Shown one piece after another: positions 53,242-62,165 of a DNA stretch of 64,000 nucleotides. How positions within the stretch are numbered: the stretch's first letter is position 1; the number at the start of each line of letters is the position of its first letter. Below the pieces are notes generated by a model. It saw only the letters and a list, made by a program, of their open reading frames with translations, had not been told where the DNA came from and searched no databases. The stretch is from Chitinophagaceae bacterium (GTDB taxonomy: Bacteria; Bacteroidota; Bacteroidia; Chitinophagales; Chitinophagaceae). Both the position numbers and the translations under genes were made by a program. The stretch covers positions 1-64,000 of the forward strand of contig CANCVE010000003.1 in assembly GCA_947381435.1 (NCBI GenBank), read 5' to 3'.

Positions 53242-53648
53242 TTTTATTGCCTTAAAAGCCAAATACTTTAGGGTTGATAAACCCCAATCAGTGAATTCTG
53301 TAAATCTATAATAGAGTTAAGTAATAATTCCCAGTACCACTTAGTCCACTTTTGCGAAAAGTTACTTTATGCAATTATTGTTTTTGGCCAAAACGGATGC
53401 TTCTAAAATGTTTTTATGGTATCAGCCTAGAATTAGAAATAGGTATATTCTTCAAAGGGCAATTTTATCAATTAAATTATAGTGTTTAACGTATGGATTT
53501 AAATTGATATTAAAGTTATAATATATTAATGTCATTAATCATATTAAAACCTAACAAACGTCACTTTCTACCCCGTGAGTACTGAGTAATTTGCACTCGA
53601 TTTCAAGATACAATGAAAGTATTTTAATAACATTTAAAATAAAACAAC
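53242..53648. other. Intergenic region upstream of the YceI-porin cluster
   Basis: This AT-rich stretch of about 400 bp shows no gene and no clear repeat. It should contain the promoter for the plus-strand cluster at 53649-56467. A GC-richer patch at 53560-53600 (CACTTTCTACCCCGTGAGTA) is the only compositionally distinct part. Confidence 0.5.
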
Positions 53649-54239
53649 ATGAAAAAGATTAAAAACTTTAGAGAAATGATAAGAAGTACGATACTTCTTA
53701 TACTATTAGTAATGATTACTACTATAACCAATGCACAAGTAAAGTACACTGCAAAAAATGACTTGAATTTATTGGTAAGTGGTACATCTACCCTGCACGA
53801 TTGGGATATGAAAGCTGCAAAAGGCGAATGTGATGCCCAATTTACTTTTAATGCAGCGGGAGATATTGTGGGATTAACTGGTCTTAGTGTTAGCGTGCCT
53901 GCCGAAGCACTAAAAAGCGAACACAGTGGCATGGATAAAAACGCTTATAAGGCATTAAAGACAGATAAGGCACCCAATATCACGTTCAAACTTACTTCTG
54001 CATCCATTACTCCAAATAATACCATTAAGTGTACAGGTAAACTAACCATTGCAGGTGCTACTCGTGAGGCAGAATTAATTGCTACTTACAAATTAAACAG
54101 TGATAAAAGCATTACCGTAACAGGAAAGAAGAATATTAGTATGAAAGATTTTAGTATGGAGCCTCCAACTTTCATGATGGGTACTATTAAAACCGGAAAC
54201 GACATAGTACTCAAGTTCGATTTAACACTAAGAAAGTAA
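53649..54239 (+). CDS. YceI family secreted protein
   Basis: The 196-residue protein has a signal peptide (hydrophobic STILLILLVMITTITNA, about 13-29) and a YceI domain: LLVSGTSTLHDWDMKAAKGE, LSVSVPAEALKSEHSGMDKN, ALKTDKAPNITFKLTS and the C-terminal SMEPPTFMMGTIKTGNDIVL. This subgroup (TSTLHDWD) differs from the one at 754. The porin gene follows after 34 bp and a related YceI gene after that. The arrangement suggests that the periplasmic YceI proteins carry or process a lipid-like ligand handled with the porin. Confidence 0.92.
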   Translation: MKKIKNFREMIRSTILLILLVMITTITNAQVKYTAKNDLNLLVSGTSTLHDWDMKAAKGECDAQFTFNAAGDIVGLTGLSVSVPAEALKSEHSGMDKNAYKALKTDKAPNITFKLTSASITPNNTIKCTGKLTIAGATREAELIATYKLNSDKSITVTGKKNISMKDFSMEPPTFMMGTIKTGNDIVLKFDLTLRK

Positions 54240-54273
54240 GGTTCTGATTTTTTAACAACAAAAATTAAAGTAT

Positions 54274-55680
54274 ATGAAAAAGACAATTATCAAAGTAAGC
54301 AGATTTCTAGTATTATCTCTACTTGCAAGTGCGCCACTTACTATGATGGCACAACAACAGCCCAAAATTGTAAACCTAAGGCCGTATGATCAAACAGGTA
54401 TTAACGTATTTGAAGATACAAAGAATGATACCGCCGTTTTTGACGGATTGAAAGTTAGGTTTGGGGCAGGATTTACCCAACAGTTCCAAAATTTGAAACA
54501 TGAAAATCCAAATGCCCTTAAAAATGATGTAGGTGCTTTTGCTGGTGGTGTTTCTACTGCAGGTAATAAGCTAAAAGTTATTACTGCTGGTTTTCAAACT
54601 GCACAAGCAAACCTATTTATGGATGTTCAGTTGGCAGATGGTATCCGTTTAAATGTTACTTCTTATTTATCTTCTAAACACCATAATGAAACATGGGTAA
54701 AAGGTGGATATATCCAGTTTGATAAACTTCCTTTTAAAGGACAAATATGGAGTGATATCATGAAAGTTACCACTATTAAAGTGGGTCACTTTGAAGTAGA
54801 CTATGGTGACGAACATTTCCGCAGATCTGATGGTGGACAAGCATTATACAATCCATTTATGGAAGGAAACATCATGGATGAATTTGCAACTGAAATAGGT
54901 GGTGAAGTTTATGTAAAGAAAAATGGTTTCTTCGGAATGTTTGGCGTAACAAATGGTATGATTAAGGGTAATGTAGATTCTTTGTATGCAGCAAGTAATC
55001 CAGATGGCGATCTTCACAAATCACCTTCTATCTTATTGAAAGCAGGTTTCGACAAAAAGATTGCTGACAATGTAAGATTACGTTTAAGTGCATCATTCTA
55101 TGGCAATCAAAGCTCTGGAAGCAACACTTTGTTTGGTGGCGACCGCACAGGATCTAACTATCAATTTGTAATGGAAGAAAATTCTGCTAATCCAAGTAGT
55201 ACTACAGGTGCTGGTACTCCATTAGCATTCTCTGGAAGGTTTAATCCAGGATTTAGCAAGAAAATAAATGCTGTAATGTTTAACGCATTCTTAAAAGCTG
55301 GTGGAATTGAAATATTTGGTACTGCCGAAACCGCTTCTGGTAGAACAGGAGCAACAACTGCTACAAGAAGTGTAAATCAATTTGCAATAGATGGTGTATA
55401 TAGGTTCGGGAAAGCTGAAAATTTATTCTTAGGCGCTCGCTATAACACCGTTTCTGGTAGATTAGCTGACAGCAAAGGAGGTACTGGCGCAGGAGCTATT
55501 ACTTATACTGGCGATGTTAGTGTAAACCGTGTAGCAATTGCAGGTGGTTGGTTTGTTTCTAAAAACGTGTTGATGAAAGCAGAGTATGTTAACCAAGTTT
55601 ATAATGATTTTCCTAGTGCAGACTATAGGTCTTCAGGTAAATTTAATGGATATGTTATAGAAGCTGTTGTTGGTTTTTAA
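54274..55680 (+). CDS. Outer membrane beta-barrel (porin-like) protein
   Basis: The 468-residue protein has a signal peptide (about 1-26, ending MMAQ) and then alternating beta-strands without cysteines, ending in a terminal aromatic residue (YVIEAVVGF), as outer membrane barrels do. Recognisable parts are VRFGAGFTQQFQNL, VQLADGIRLNVTSYLSSKHH, HFEVDYGDEHFRRSDGGQAL and MKAEYVNQVYND. It is similar in type to Bacteroidota porin-like proteins without an assigned substrate. It lies in a YceI-porin-YceI group. Confidence 0.8.
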   Translation: MKKTIIKVSRFLVLSLLASAPLTMMAQQQPKIVNLRPYDQTGINVFEDTKNDTAVFDGLKVRFGAGFTQQFQNLKHENPNALKNDVGAFAGGVSTAGNKLKVITAGFQTAQANLFMDVQLADGIRLNVTSYLSSKHHNETWVKGGYIQFDKLPFKGQIWSDIMKVTTIKVGHFEVDYGDEHFRRSDGGQALYNPFMEGNIMDEFATEIGGEVYVKKNGFFGMFGVTNGMIKGNVDSLYAASNPDGDLHKSPSILLKAGFDKKIADNVRLRLSASFYGNQSSGSNTLFGGDRTGSNYQFVMEENSANPSSTTGAGTPLAFSGRFNPGFSKKINAVMFNAFLKAGGIEIFGTAETASGRTGATTATRSVNQFAIDGVYRFGKAENLFLGARYNTVSGRLADSKGGTGAGAITYTGDVSVNRVAIAGGWFVSKNVLMKAEYVNQVYNDFPSADYRSSGKFNGYVIEAVVGF

Positions 55681-55706
55681 ATTGGGTCTTTTTTCATTTG
55701 TGTTGG

Positions 55707-55741
55707 CAGCCAGGATGATTTCTATCATTCTGGCTGTTTTT
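55707..55741 (+). terminator. Terminator after the porin gene
   Basis: CAGCCAGGATGAT pairs with ATCATTCTGGCTG across TTCT, with one G-T pair, and TTTTTATTG follows. It lies 26 bp past the stop, so the next YceI gene probably has its own promoter or relies on readthrough. Confidence 0.88.
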
Positions 55742-55852
55742 ATTGAAAGAATATTTTCAATGGGTTTATCTCTACTTTCTAAATCATCATTATTCAGTTA
55801 AAACTAAAATCTACTGTATTATCATTGGTTTAGTATATTTTTAGGTCAATTT

Positions 55853-56467
55853 ATGCCATCAAAAAGGATTACATATCTTTTACTACTTTTAATTTTCTGT
55901 GTGAATTGTATTTCATGGAATGAAAAACCATTTTTCTCCAATAAGGTTAAATGGGTGGTACTAAACGGCGGCACATTGAGGGTAAATGGCAGTACTAACA
56001 TAAATACGTTTAGTTGTATTGTGGCAAACAATGCACCTTCTGATACACTAACACTTTCATTGAACAAGGATGGATCTGAACTAATGACCGGAAACATAAA
56101 CCTTGACCTATTTGGGTTTGATTGCCATAATCCGATGATGACACTCGATTTAAGAAAGACCCTAAAAGCAAAAGATTATCCTGTGATGAAGATAAATTTT
56201 CTATCACTTGAAAAGAATCCATGTTTAAAAACAACTCAAGAAGCAATAAAAGGATGGGTAAACATTGAATTGGCTGGGGTAATCAAGAAGTATGAGGTTG
56301 ATTACAAATTGTCAATGGATAATATGCACGTAATACATTTAATTGGGGATAGGAGCGTAAACTTTTCTGACTTTAACCTTACGCCGCCAAGAAAATTGGG
56401 TGGAATGATAAAAGCCAATAATAATTTGGATGTAGAATTTAGTTTAAACATAAGAGAAGTAAAATAA
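55853..56467 (+). CDS. YceI-like secreted protein
   Basis: The 204-residue protein has a signal (hydrophobic YLLLLLIFCVNCISW, about 8-22). The cysteines at its end could serve as a lipid attachment site but the lipobox is poor. The domain is a divergent YceI: LNGGTLRVNGSTNINTFSCI, FDCHNPMMTLDLRKTLKAKD, YPVMKINFLSLEK and the end SDFNLTPPRKLGGMIKANNN. It is part of the same group as the porin, 172 bp downstream. Confidence 0.83.
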   Translation: MPSKRITYLLLLLIFCVNCISWNEKPFFSNKVKWVVLNGGTLRVNGSTNINTFSCIVANNAPSDTLTLSLNKDGSELMTGNINLDLFGFDCHNPMMTLDLRKTLKAKDYPVMKINFLSLEKNPCLKTTQEAIKGWVNIELAGVIKKYEVDYKLSMDNMHVIHLIGDRSVNFSDFNLTPPRKLGGMIKANNNLDVEFSLNIREVK

Positions 56468-56498
56468 TGTGCTGAGGGTTTTATAAAAAAAAGATAAA

Positions 56499-56912
56499 CT
56501 AGGGATTCATTTTTGAGAATACAATCCCACAAACAGTAGCTTGAAAAGAACCATATAGTAACCAACTAAAAACCATAGTAACCGTAACATCCATAGCACT
56601 GTAAGTAATCCACATGATAGGAAGAAGGGCTACAATGGCATAGATAACACCAAACTCAAGTGCACGCAAAAGGAAATGTCCTTTTAATAAACTCTTAAAT
56701 CTATCCCAAAACCATGATAAGGCAAGGCTTATAACAAATGCATGTGAGAAAAACAACACATCTTTTATGCCATCAGAATTTATTAATGGATTGTTTGCAT
56801 AAGCATCAATAAAAAGTTGTGGTAAATACCTTACAGCCAAAAACAACCCCCCATAACTCACAATAAATAAAATTGCTCCGGCAAGTAATCCTGTTAAAAG
56901 AACCTTTTTCAT
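56499..56912 (-). CDS. Small membrane protein of unknown function
   Basis: The 137-residue protein has four predicted membrane segments (about 5-27, 52-70, 85-105, 110-130). It begins MKKVLLTGLLAGAILFIVSY. It resembles small Bacteroidota membrane proteins with a GLxAGxxLF start, but no function is known to me. It is convergent with the YceI gene. The 257 bp beyond its start to the next gene show nothing notable. Confidence 0.7.
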   Translation of the reverse strand: MKKVLLTGLLAGAILFIVSYGGLFLAVRYLPQLFIDAYANNPLINSDGIKDVLFFSHAFVISLALSWFWDRFKSLLKGHFLLRALEFGVIYAIVALLPIMWITYSAMDVTVTMVFSWLLYGSFQATVCGIVFSKMNP

Positions 56913-57169
56913 CTGTATAATTTGAATTAAGTAATGCTCAAAGTTACTTTTAAATAGGCATTAAAATGTTTTAATATGAGTTTAGAGTGAACCCTATTTA
57001 AACATTACCAGTAATAGTTATGTTGTATAACCGAATGGCTATTTTTTTTAACTAAACCGTGAAAACGATACCATTGAAAAAGATTTCTTTACTTTCACGC
57101 TCTCTAAGCAGATTTCAAGGAAGGAAAAATGTTACTTAAGAGGCTTAGATTTATTAAATAAACGAACGA

Positions 57170-58162
57170 ATGAAAGCAATAATACCCGTAGCTGGCGCTG
57201 GAACAAAGCTACGTCCCCATACATACACACAACCCAAAGCTTTAATACCCATTGCTGGGAAAACAATACTCAGTTATATTGTAGATCAGTTGCACGATGC
57301 TGGTATAAATGAATTTATTTTCATTGTAGGTTACATGGGCGAGAAGATAAAGGAGTATGTAGTGCAGCATTACCCTGAATTGCAAACTCATTTTGTGTTT
57401 CAGAATGAAAGACAAGGTACTGGTCATGCAATAGAGTTGGCTAAAAACATAGTAGGACACGATGAAGTGTTTATTGCATTGGGAGACACCATTTGCGAGT
57501 ACGACATCAAGGAAGTAATGGATAGCCCCTACTCTATGCTTGGCATTAAAAAAGTGGATGACCCAAGAAACTTTGGTGTTGCAACAATAGATGATGCAGG
57601 TTTTATAGAACAATTGGTAGAAAAGCCTGCCATACCGAAGAGTAACATGGCATTGGTGGGAATTTACAAAATAAAAGAGGGAAACATTTTATACGAGTGT
57701 CTACATAGTCTTTTAGAAAGCCAAGAAACAGCAAAAAGCGATTATAATCTTACCGATGCTTTGGATTGTATGCTGAAACGTGGCGTGAAAATGATGCCAT
57801 TTAAGGTAAAGAGCTGGTTTGATTGTGGCAAAAAGGAAACCCTTTTAGAAAGTAGTGCTACCCTTCTTAAAAAATTTGGCGGTAACGTATCTGCCGATCA
57901 TCCTTATAAAGACAGCATCATTATTCCTCCTGTAAGTATTGCCGAAGGTTGCGAAATTTCTCACTCTATTATTGGTCCCCACGTTGCAATAGGCGCCAAC
58001 ACAACCATAAAACATTCAATAGTAAGAGATAGCATCATTGGTTCGTACACAAACTTGTTTGAAGTGGTGTTAGATAACTCTTTGATAGGAAGCGATGCAT
58101 CGGTAAAAGGGCTTAGTCGTAGCCTTAATATTGGTGATAATACAGAAATAGACTTTGGATAG
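57170..58162 (+). CDS. Sugar-phosphate nucleotidyltransferase
   Basis: The 330-residue protein has an N-terminal nucleotidyltransferase domain: MKAIIPVAGAGTKLRPHTYT with the G-x-G-T-x-L-R-P signature, QPKALIPIAGKTILSYIVDQ, GTGHAIELAKN and ALGDTICEYDIKEVM. A C-terminal left-handed beta-helix of hexapeptide repeats follows (about 240-330; IIPPVSIAEGCEISHSIIGP). This is the layout of glucose-1-phosphate thymidylyl-type or mannose-1-phosphate guanylyl-type enzymes. The sugar and nucleotide cannot be fixed from the motifs. It activates a sugar for glycan synthesis. Confidence 0.88.
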   Translation: MKAIIPVAGAGTKLRPHTYTQPKALIPIAGKTILSYIVDQLHDAGINEFIFIVGYMGEKIKEYVVQHYPELQTHFVFQNERQGTGHAIELAKNIVGHDEVFIALGDTICEYDIKEVMDSPYSMLGIKKVDDPRNFGVATIDDAGFIEQLVEKPAIPKSNMALVGIYKIKEGNILYECLHSLLESQETAKSDYNLTDALDCMLKRGVKMMPFKVKSWFDCGKKETLLESSATLLKKFGGNVSADHPYKDSIIIPPVSIAEGCEISHSIIGPHVAIGANTTIKHSIVRDSIIGSYTNLFEVVLDNSLIGSDASVKGLSRSLNIGDNTEIDFG

Positions 58163-58168
58163 TTTTTT

Positions 58169-58242
58169 TAATGATTAGTGATTAACGTTTAATGATGAAT
58201 AAGACACATTATTCATCATTAAACGTTAATCACTAATCATTA
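58169..58242. terminator. Perfect 34-bp hairpin between convergent genes
   Basis: Bases 58169-58202 pair without mismatch with 58209-58242, leaving the six-base loop GACACA. The stem contains GATTAGTGATTAACGTTTAA. It starts 7 bp after the nucleotidyltransferase stop and ends 2 bp before the stop of the ABC permease gene, so it can end both transcripts. Its length is beyond what termination needs. Confidence 0.85.
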
Positions 58243-58243
58243 C

Positions 58244-59566
58244 TCAGTTCTTCCTCCACGCCCACTTCCACATTTCTTTCCAAGTCGTTTTCTTTCCGTA
58301 CATCAATATACCCACCCTATATATTTTGGCACTAACCCATGTGGTACACAAAAAGCCACCAATTAGTAAAGCCATACTTAAACCCAATTGCCAGTAAGGT
58401 ACCGTATTAGGAACGCCAAATGGTATTCGAGCCATCATCACGATAGGCGATGTAAGCGGAAACAAGCTACCAAACACCGCCAATCCGCAAGTTGGGTCAT
58501 TGACAGCTTTTGTCATGATGACTATCCCGAAAATTATAGGCATTGTAATAGGCAATAACAAACTCTGTGCATCTTGAGGATCTTCGTTTACAGCACTACC
58601 TACTGCTGCAAACAAAGAGGAATACAATAGATAGCCTCCCAAGAAATAGAATACAAAGCAACCCACTATTACAGGAAAGTTCACATCACTTAGTCCTCCT
58701 AGAATACTATTCATGGCGCCACTATTCTTTGCTTCATTAATGGCATGTGTGGCAGCACTAATACTCGGATTACTTTCTGCCACACTAGGAAAAAGCAGCA
58801 CCATACCCACTCTGAGAGAAATAGTAAGCGTAATCCAGATAAGAAATTGTACCAAACCCACTGCCCCAATACCCGTAATCTTGCCCATCATCAACTGAAA
58901 AGGTTTTACACTGCTGATGATTACTTCTGCTATGCGATTTGTTTTTTCCTCCATTACGCCACGCATCACCATGGTACCGTAGATAAACAGAATGATATAA
59001 ATTAAAAATCCAGACACATAGCCCACGCCATAACTTATCCCAACTTTGGTATCATTTTCTTCCTTACCCTCCACAGTGGCAAACTTTATTTCATTGCTAT
59101 GCTGCAAACTATCCAGTTCTTTTTTATTGATGTTTAATGATGTTAAAAGCTTTCGTTCTTGCATGGCATTGTCTATTCGTTTCTGAATTTCTTGCCTATT
59201 CATCAACCCTACCGTTTTGCCCGATACGAAAGAGATGGTATCTCCCTTCGTTGCATCAAAACCCTTCGGCACATACACATAGCCGTCTAGTTCTTTTTTG
59301 GCCACCTTTTCTTTCAACGAATTAATAGTTTCATCCTTTACAAACTCAAACTTTATGTCGTCCTTGCTTTCTATTTTACCCCCAAACAGACTGGCATTAT
59401 CTGCAATGGCAACCTTATAGTTATCTGCTGTTTTTACGGCAAAATAAATGATGAGCCCATACAACCCAAAGATTACTACAGGCAATAATATAGTGGTCAA
59501 TAAAAATGTCTTTTTCTGCACCCTACTCAGAAATTCGCGTTGTGCTATTATCCAGATTTTGTTCAT
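58244..59566 (-). CDS. ABC exporter permease (NatB type)
   Basis: The 440-residue protein has one membrane segment near residues 20-42 (LLTTILLPVVIFGLYGLIIY), a large extracytoplasmic domain (about 45-175), and five more segments at 180-420. IYIILFIYGTMVMRGVMEEKTNRIAEVIISS is the diagnostic part of the ABC-2 type NatB group (ends in VxPFQLMMGKITG). It works with the ATPase encoded 84 bp upstream to export an unidentified substrate, for which sodium has been proposed in the family. Confidence 0.92.
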   Translation of the reverse strand: MNKIWIIAQREFLSRVQKKTFLLTTILLPVVIFGLYGLIIYFAVKTADNYKVAIADNASLFGGKIESKDDIKFEFVKDETINSLKEKVAKKELDGYVYVPKGFDATKGDTISFVSGKTVGLMNRQEIQKRIDNAMQERKLLTSLNINKKELDSLQHSNEIKFATVEGKEENDTKVGISYGVGYVSGFLIYIILFIYGTMVMRGVMEEKTNRIAEVIISSVKPFQLMMGKITGIGAVGLVQFLIWITLTISLRVGMVLLFPSVAESNPSISAATHAINEAKNSGAMNSILGGLSDVNFPVIVGCFVFYFLGGYLLYSSLFAAVGSAVNEDPQDAQSLLLPITMPIIFGIVIMTKAVNDPTCGLAVFGSLFPLTSPIVMMARIPFGVPNTVPYWQLGLSMALLIGGFLCTTWVSAKIYRVGILMYGKKTTWKEMWKWAWRKN

Positions 59567-59650
59567 GATTATTAGTATTAAGTGATAGGTTTTAAGTAAT
59601 AGGTATTCGGTATTTTTTTACTTACTACCTAATACTTTTTACTTAAAACG

Positions 59651-60586
59651 TTATGATTGTTTTTCAAAAGCCCTTGTTACCGATTTTGTTCCTTCTACCA
59701 GATGAATAAAAATATCATTGAGGGTAGGCAGTATTTCATTAAAGGATTCTATGGTTATGTCTTGACCAATAAAATGTTGCAGTACATCGTTGCTTTTGTA
59801 GCCTTCATTTATTTTCATGATAAATTCATTGGCTCTTTGGTCTATTATCTCATAAGCCTTATCCTCTACAATTGCCGGAATGCCCGCTAGTTTTATGCTG
59901 AATTTATTCTCTTTAAACTGTTGTTTTACGTCTGCAACTGTACCGTCCAGTATCTTTTTACCAAGGTTCACCAATACAATGTGGTCGCATATTTCCTCCA
60001 CCTGTTCCATGCGGTGCGTACTAAATATGATGGTACTACCCCGTTGTGCCAGTCCATAAATCTCGTCTTTTATCAGGTTGGCGTTTACAGGGTCTAATCC
60101 GCTAAACGGTTCATCCAGTATTATTAGTTTTGGTTCGTGCAATACAGTTATCAAAAACTGCAGCTTCTGACTCATCCCCTTGCTCAGGTCTTCCACTTTC
60201 TTGTGCCACCAGGTTTCCATTTCCAGTCTTTTAAACCAGAAACGTACCTTTTGCAAGGCCTCCGTTTTGCTCAGCCCTTTTAGTTGCGCCAAGTAAACCG
60301 CCTGCTCCCCTATCTTCATTTTCTTGTACAGACCGCGTTCTTCGGGCATGTAACCAATTTTTATGATGTCGTTTTCGGGGTCAAAGGCACGGCCATCAAA
60401 GGTTATACTGCCACTATCGGGGTAAAAGATACCCGTTATCATACGCAGCAACGTAGTTTTTCCGGCGCCATTAGGGCCCAGCAAACCGAAGATGCTGCCT
60501 TGTTCTATATCGAAACTAATATCATCTACCGCCTTTTGCGAAGCGTAGTGTTTTTTCAGGTTATGCAATTGTAAGATGGATGCCAT
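59651..60586 (-). CDS. ABC exporter ATP-binding protein (NatA type)
   Basis: The 311-residue ATPase has Walker A (GLLGPNGAGKTTLLRM, about residue 33), the signature LSKGMSQKLQF, Walker B (LIILDEPFSGLDP) and the switch His (STHRMEQVEE). A C-terminal extension of about 80 residues is typical of the NatA-like DUF4162 type. It is the first gene of a pair with the permease. Confidence 0.95.
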   Translation of the reverse strand: MASILQLHNLKKHYASQKAVDDISFDIEQGSIFGLLGPNGAGKTTLLRMITGIFYPDSGSITFDGRAFDPENDIIKIGYMPEERGLYKKMKIGEQAVYLAQLKGLSKTEALQKVRFWFKRLEMETWWHKKVEDLSKGMSQKLQFLITVLHEPKLIILDEPFSGLDPVNANLIKDEIYGLAQRGSTIIFSTHRMEQVEEICDHIVLVNLGKKILDGTVADVKQQFKENKFSIKLAGIPAIVEDKAYEIIDQRANEFIMKINEGYKSNDVLQHFIGQDITIESFNEILPTLNDIFIHLVEGTKSVTRAFEKQS

Positions 60587-60734
60587 AGCTTATTTTAAAA
60601 ATCGAATATAGGAAGGGATGGTGGATTGGGTTTGAATAAAAGGATAAAAGGAGAATTGAAATTGGTTAATGTAGTGGATTTATGCTTTTTTTATTTGTGA
60701 AATAGCTACATCAATTCTTATAATATGCAACTAT

Positions 60735-60881
60735 TTAAGGTTTTAACTTTACTATTTTGTTGTTCTGAATTACAACTATTTCACTATTCTTTTGCTTCTT
60801 AAATTCAACCATTTTTTGGTATGCCTTTTCCAAGCCAAGCAATATTTTATTTTTATGTTCAATTTTTGCCTCTGTTGTCAT
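60735..60881 (-). CDS. Small protein overlapping the 3' end of the zeta-toxin-like gene
   Basis: A 48-residue reading frame, MTTEAKIEHKNKILLGLEKA then YQKMVEFKKQKNSEIVVIQ and ending KIVKLKP, begins at ATG 60881. It overlaps the end of the zeta-toxin-like gene by 23 bp in another frame. Charged, helical small proteins of this pattern are found directly after zeta-type kinases in other Bacteroidota. It may be the partner that restrains the kinase. I have not verified conservation and rate the antitoxin role as inference. Confidence 0.65.
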   Translation of the reverse strand: MTTEAKIEHKNKILLGLEKAYQKMVEFKKQKNSEIVVIQNNKIVKLKP

Positions 60882-61452
60882 AATAGTATTTTAATTCAGC
60901 GAATTTAAGCGTATTAATAATCATTAGTTCTTTTGATATTATTTTCTCAGCAATGAGAATGTGTTTTCCTTCCGAATTATCAAACACCAAAACTTGGTCT
61001 ATAATGTCAAGATAAATATCAAATAGATTATTGATTCCATTATAAAACCTTCTTTCAATAATAGCTGCTTCAATGTTATGCCCACCTTCAGCTACACGTG
61101 TTTTAACTCGTTCCTTTGCTAACTCAGTATTTTTTAACCAAAAGAAAAGCAATGTTGTTTCATACCCGTTCATTTTGGCATCCAATATTTTTGGTTTATA
61201 GCTTTTAGTTGCCAATGTAGTCTCAAAGGCAAAACTTTTCTTGGTAGTTAAAAGTTCTTCAATTCTTTTCAGCATTATCCTTCCTGCTTCAAATGCCACT
61301 TTTTCGGGTTGAAATGGAGAAAGCCCTTTTGCAATTTCATCTGCATTTACAAATTCCTTACACCCTAAAATTTCGGGTAGGATAGTAAAAGATGCCGTTG
61401 TTTTTCCAGCACCATTACAACCAGCAATTATGTAAAGATTCTTTTCTGCCAT
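60859..61452 (-). CDS. Zeta toxin family P-loop kinase
   Basis: From ATG 61452 (MAEKNLYIIAGCNGAGKTTA) the protein has 197 residues; an ATG at 61494 would add 14 residues before the P-loop. The motifs are Walker A GCNGAGKTT, FVNADEIAKGLSPFQPEKVA and a switch region SFAFETTLATKSY. RVAEGGHNIEAAIIERRFYN follows, which fits the zeta group of UDP-N-acetylglucosamine kinases. A complete epsilon-type antitoxin gene is not seen; the small overlapping gene is the candidate partner. Stand-alone zeta-like proteins are common in this phylum and may not be toxic. Confidence 0.83.
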   Translation of the reverse strand: MAEKNLYIIAGCNGAGKTTASFTILPEILGCKEFVNADEIAKGLSPFQPEKVAFEAGRIMLKRIEELLTTKKSFAFETTLATKSYKPKILDAKMNGYETTLLFFWLKNTELAKERVKTRVAEGGHNIEAAIIERRFYNGINNLFDIYLDIIDQVLVFDNSEGKHILIAEKIISKELMIINTLKFAELKYYYDNRGKN

Positions 61453-61520
61453 AACTGCAAATTTATACGCAAAGGGCTTATTTATTTTACCCAAACATAA
61501 TCTGGTTACAAACAGGTTCG

Positions 61521-61590
61521 ACTTATGCTAAACCAAGAAACCAATCAGTCCATGGCGGGAGTTATGAACCAGCAATTTGGTTTTCGAGAA
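61521..61590. repeat. Dispersed 70-bp repeat, right copy
   Basis: It begins ACTTATGCTAAACCAAGAAA and includes CCAATCAGTCCATGGCGGGA. It is the inverted counterpart of 13964-14033, with few differences. Confidence 0.75.
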
Positions 61591-61634
61591 GCATTTCACT
61601 GGAGTGGGTATTCATGGGTTAGAATGGATGGGGA

Positions 61635-62165
61635 CTAATTTTTAATCTCAATTTGCCAATTTGTTTCAAAGTCCTTGTTCATCAAAAGGTTTAAGTCAAT
61701 GTATTTTTTAGTACCCTTAACTATAAAATGCAAGTCAGCTTGTCCTGAAGAACCTTGTGAACTCGTGTTCATAGACATACCTCCAAATGGCACAATAAAA
61801 ATACCGGTTACAATACCAACTTTACTTTGAATTGAATGGTTTGTCTTTATAAAATTAACAGCACTGGCAAATACTGTTGTCTGTTGTGTCGCAAAAAACA
61901 ATACACATTTTATTATGATAACAAAATTGGATAGTCCAATTCCTAATTTCTCAAATAATGTCTTTTTGTTATTAGGCTTCTTGTCTTTAATTCTATCACG
62001 CAAAATAAAAATTACGGAAAGCCAAAATAATACCCATCCTATTGTTTTGCTTTCCCAAAAGAAGTAAAGACCAACAAGTCGGCATAAATAGCCATAAAGT
62101 AGAAAAGCTATTGTAGCAATTATTAACTTTTTTGTTAGGTTGGAAAATGAATTAAAATATTTCAA
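61635..62165 (-). CDS. Small membrane protein of unknown function
   Basis: The 176-residue protein has hydrophobic segments near residues 14-32 (IIATIAFLLYGYLCRLVGL), 38-55 and 75-95. A soluble C-terminal part follows, with IVPFGGMSMNTSSQGSSGQ and a beta-rich DLHFIVKGTKKYIDLNLLM end. It starts with TTG at 62165 because no ATG is available before the first segment. I do not recognise the family. It lies between the 70-bp repeat and the right arm of the large inverted repeat. Confidence 0.6.
   Translation of the reverse strand: MKYFNSFSNLTKKLIIATIAFLLYGYLCRLVGLYFFWESKTIGWVLFWLSVIFILRDRIKDKKPNNKKTLFEKLGIGLSNFVIIIKCVLFFATQQTTVFASAVNFIKTNHSIQSKVGIVTGIFIVPFGGMSMNTSSQGSSGQADLHFIVKGTKKYIDLNLLMNKDFETNWQIEIKN

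Noticed and set aside
59585-59650. Possible terminator between the ABC permease and ATPase genes
   Set aside because: The TTTTAAGTAA words pair only partly, and the two genes are expected to be co-transcribed. I treat it as low-complexity repeat of the TTAGT kind.
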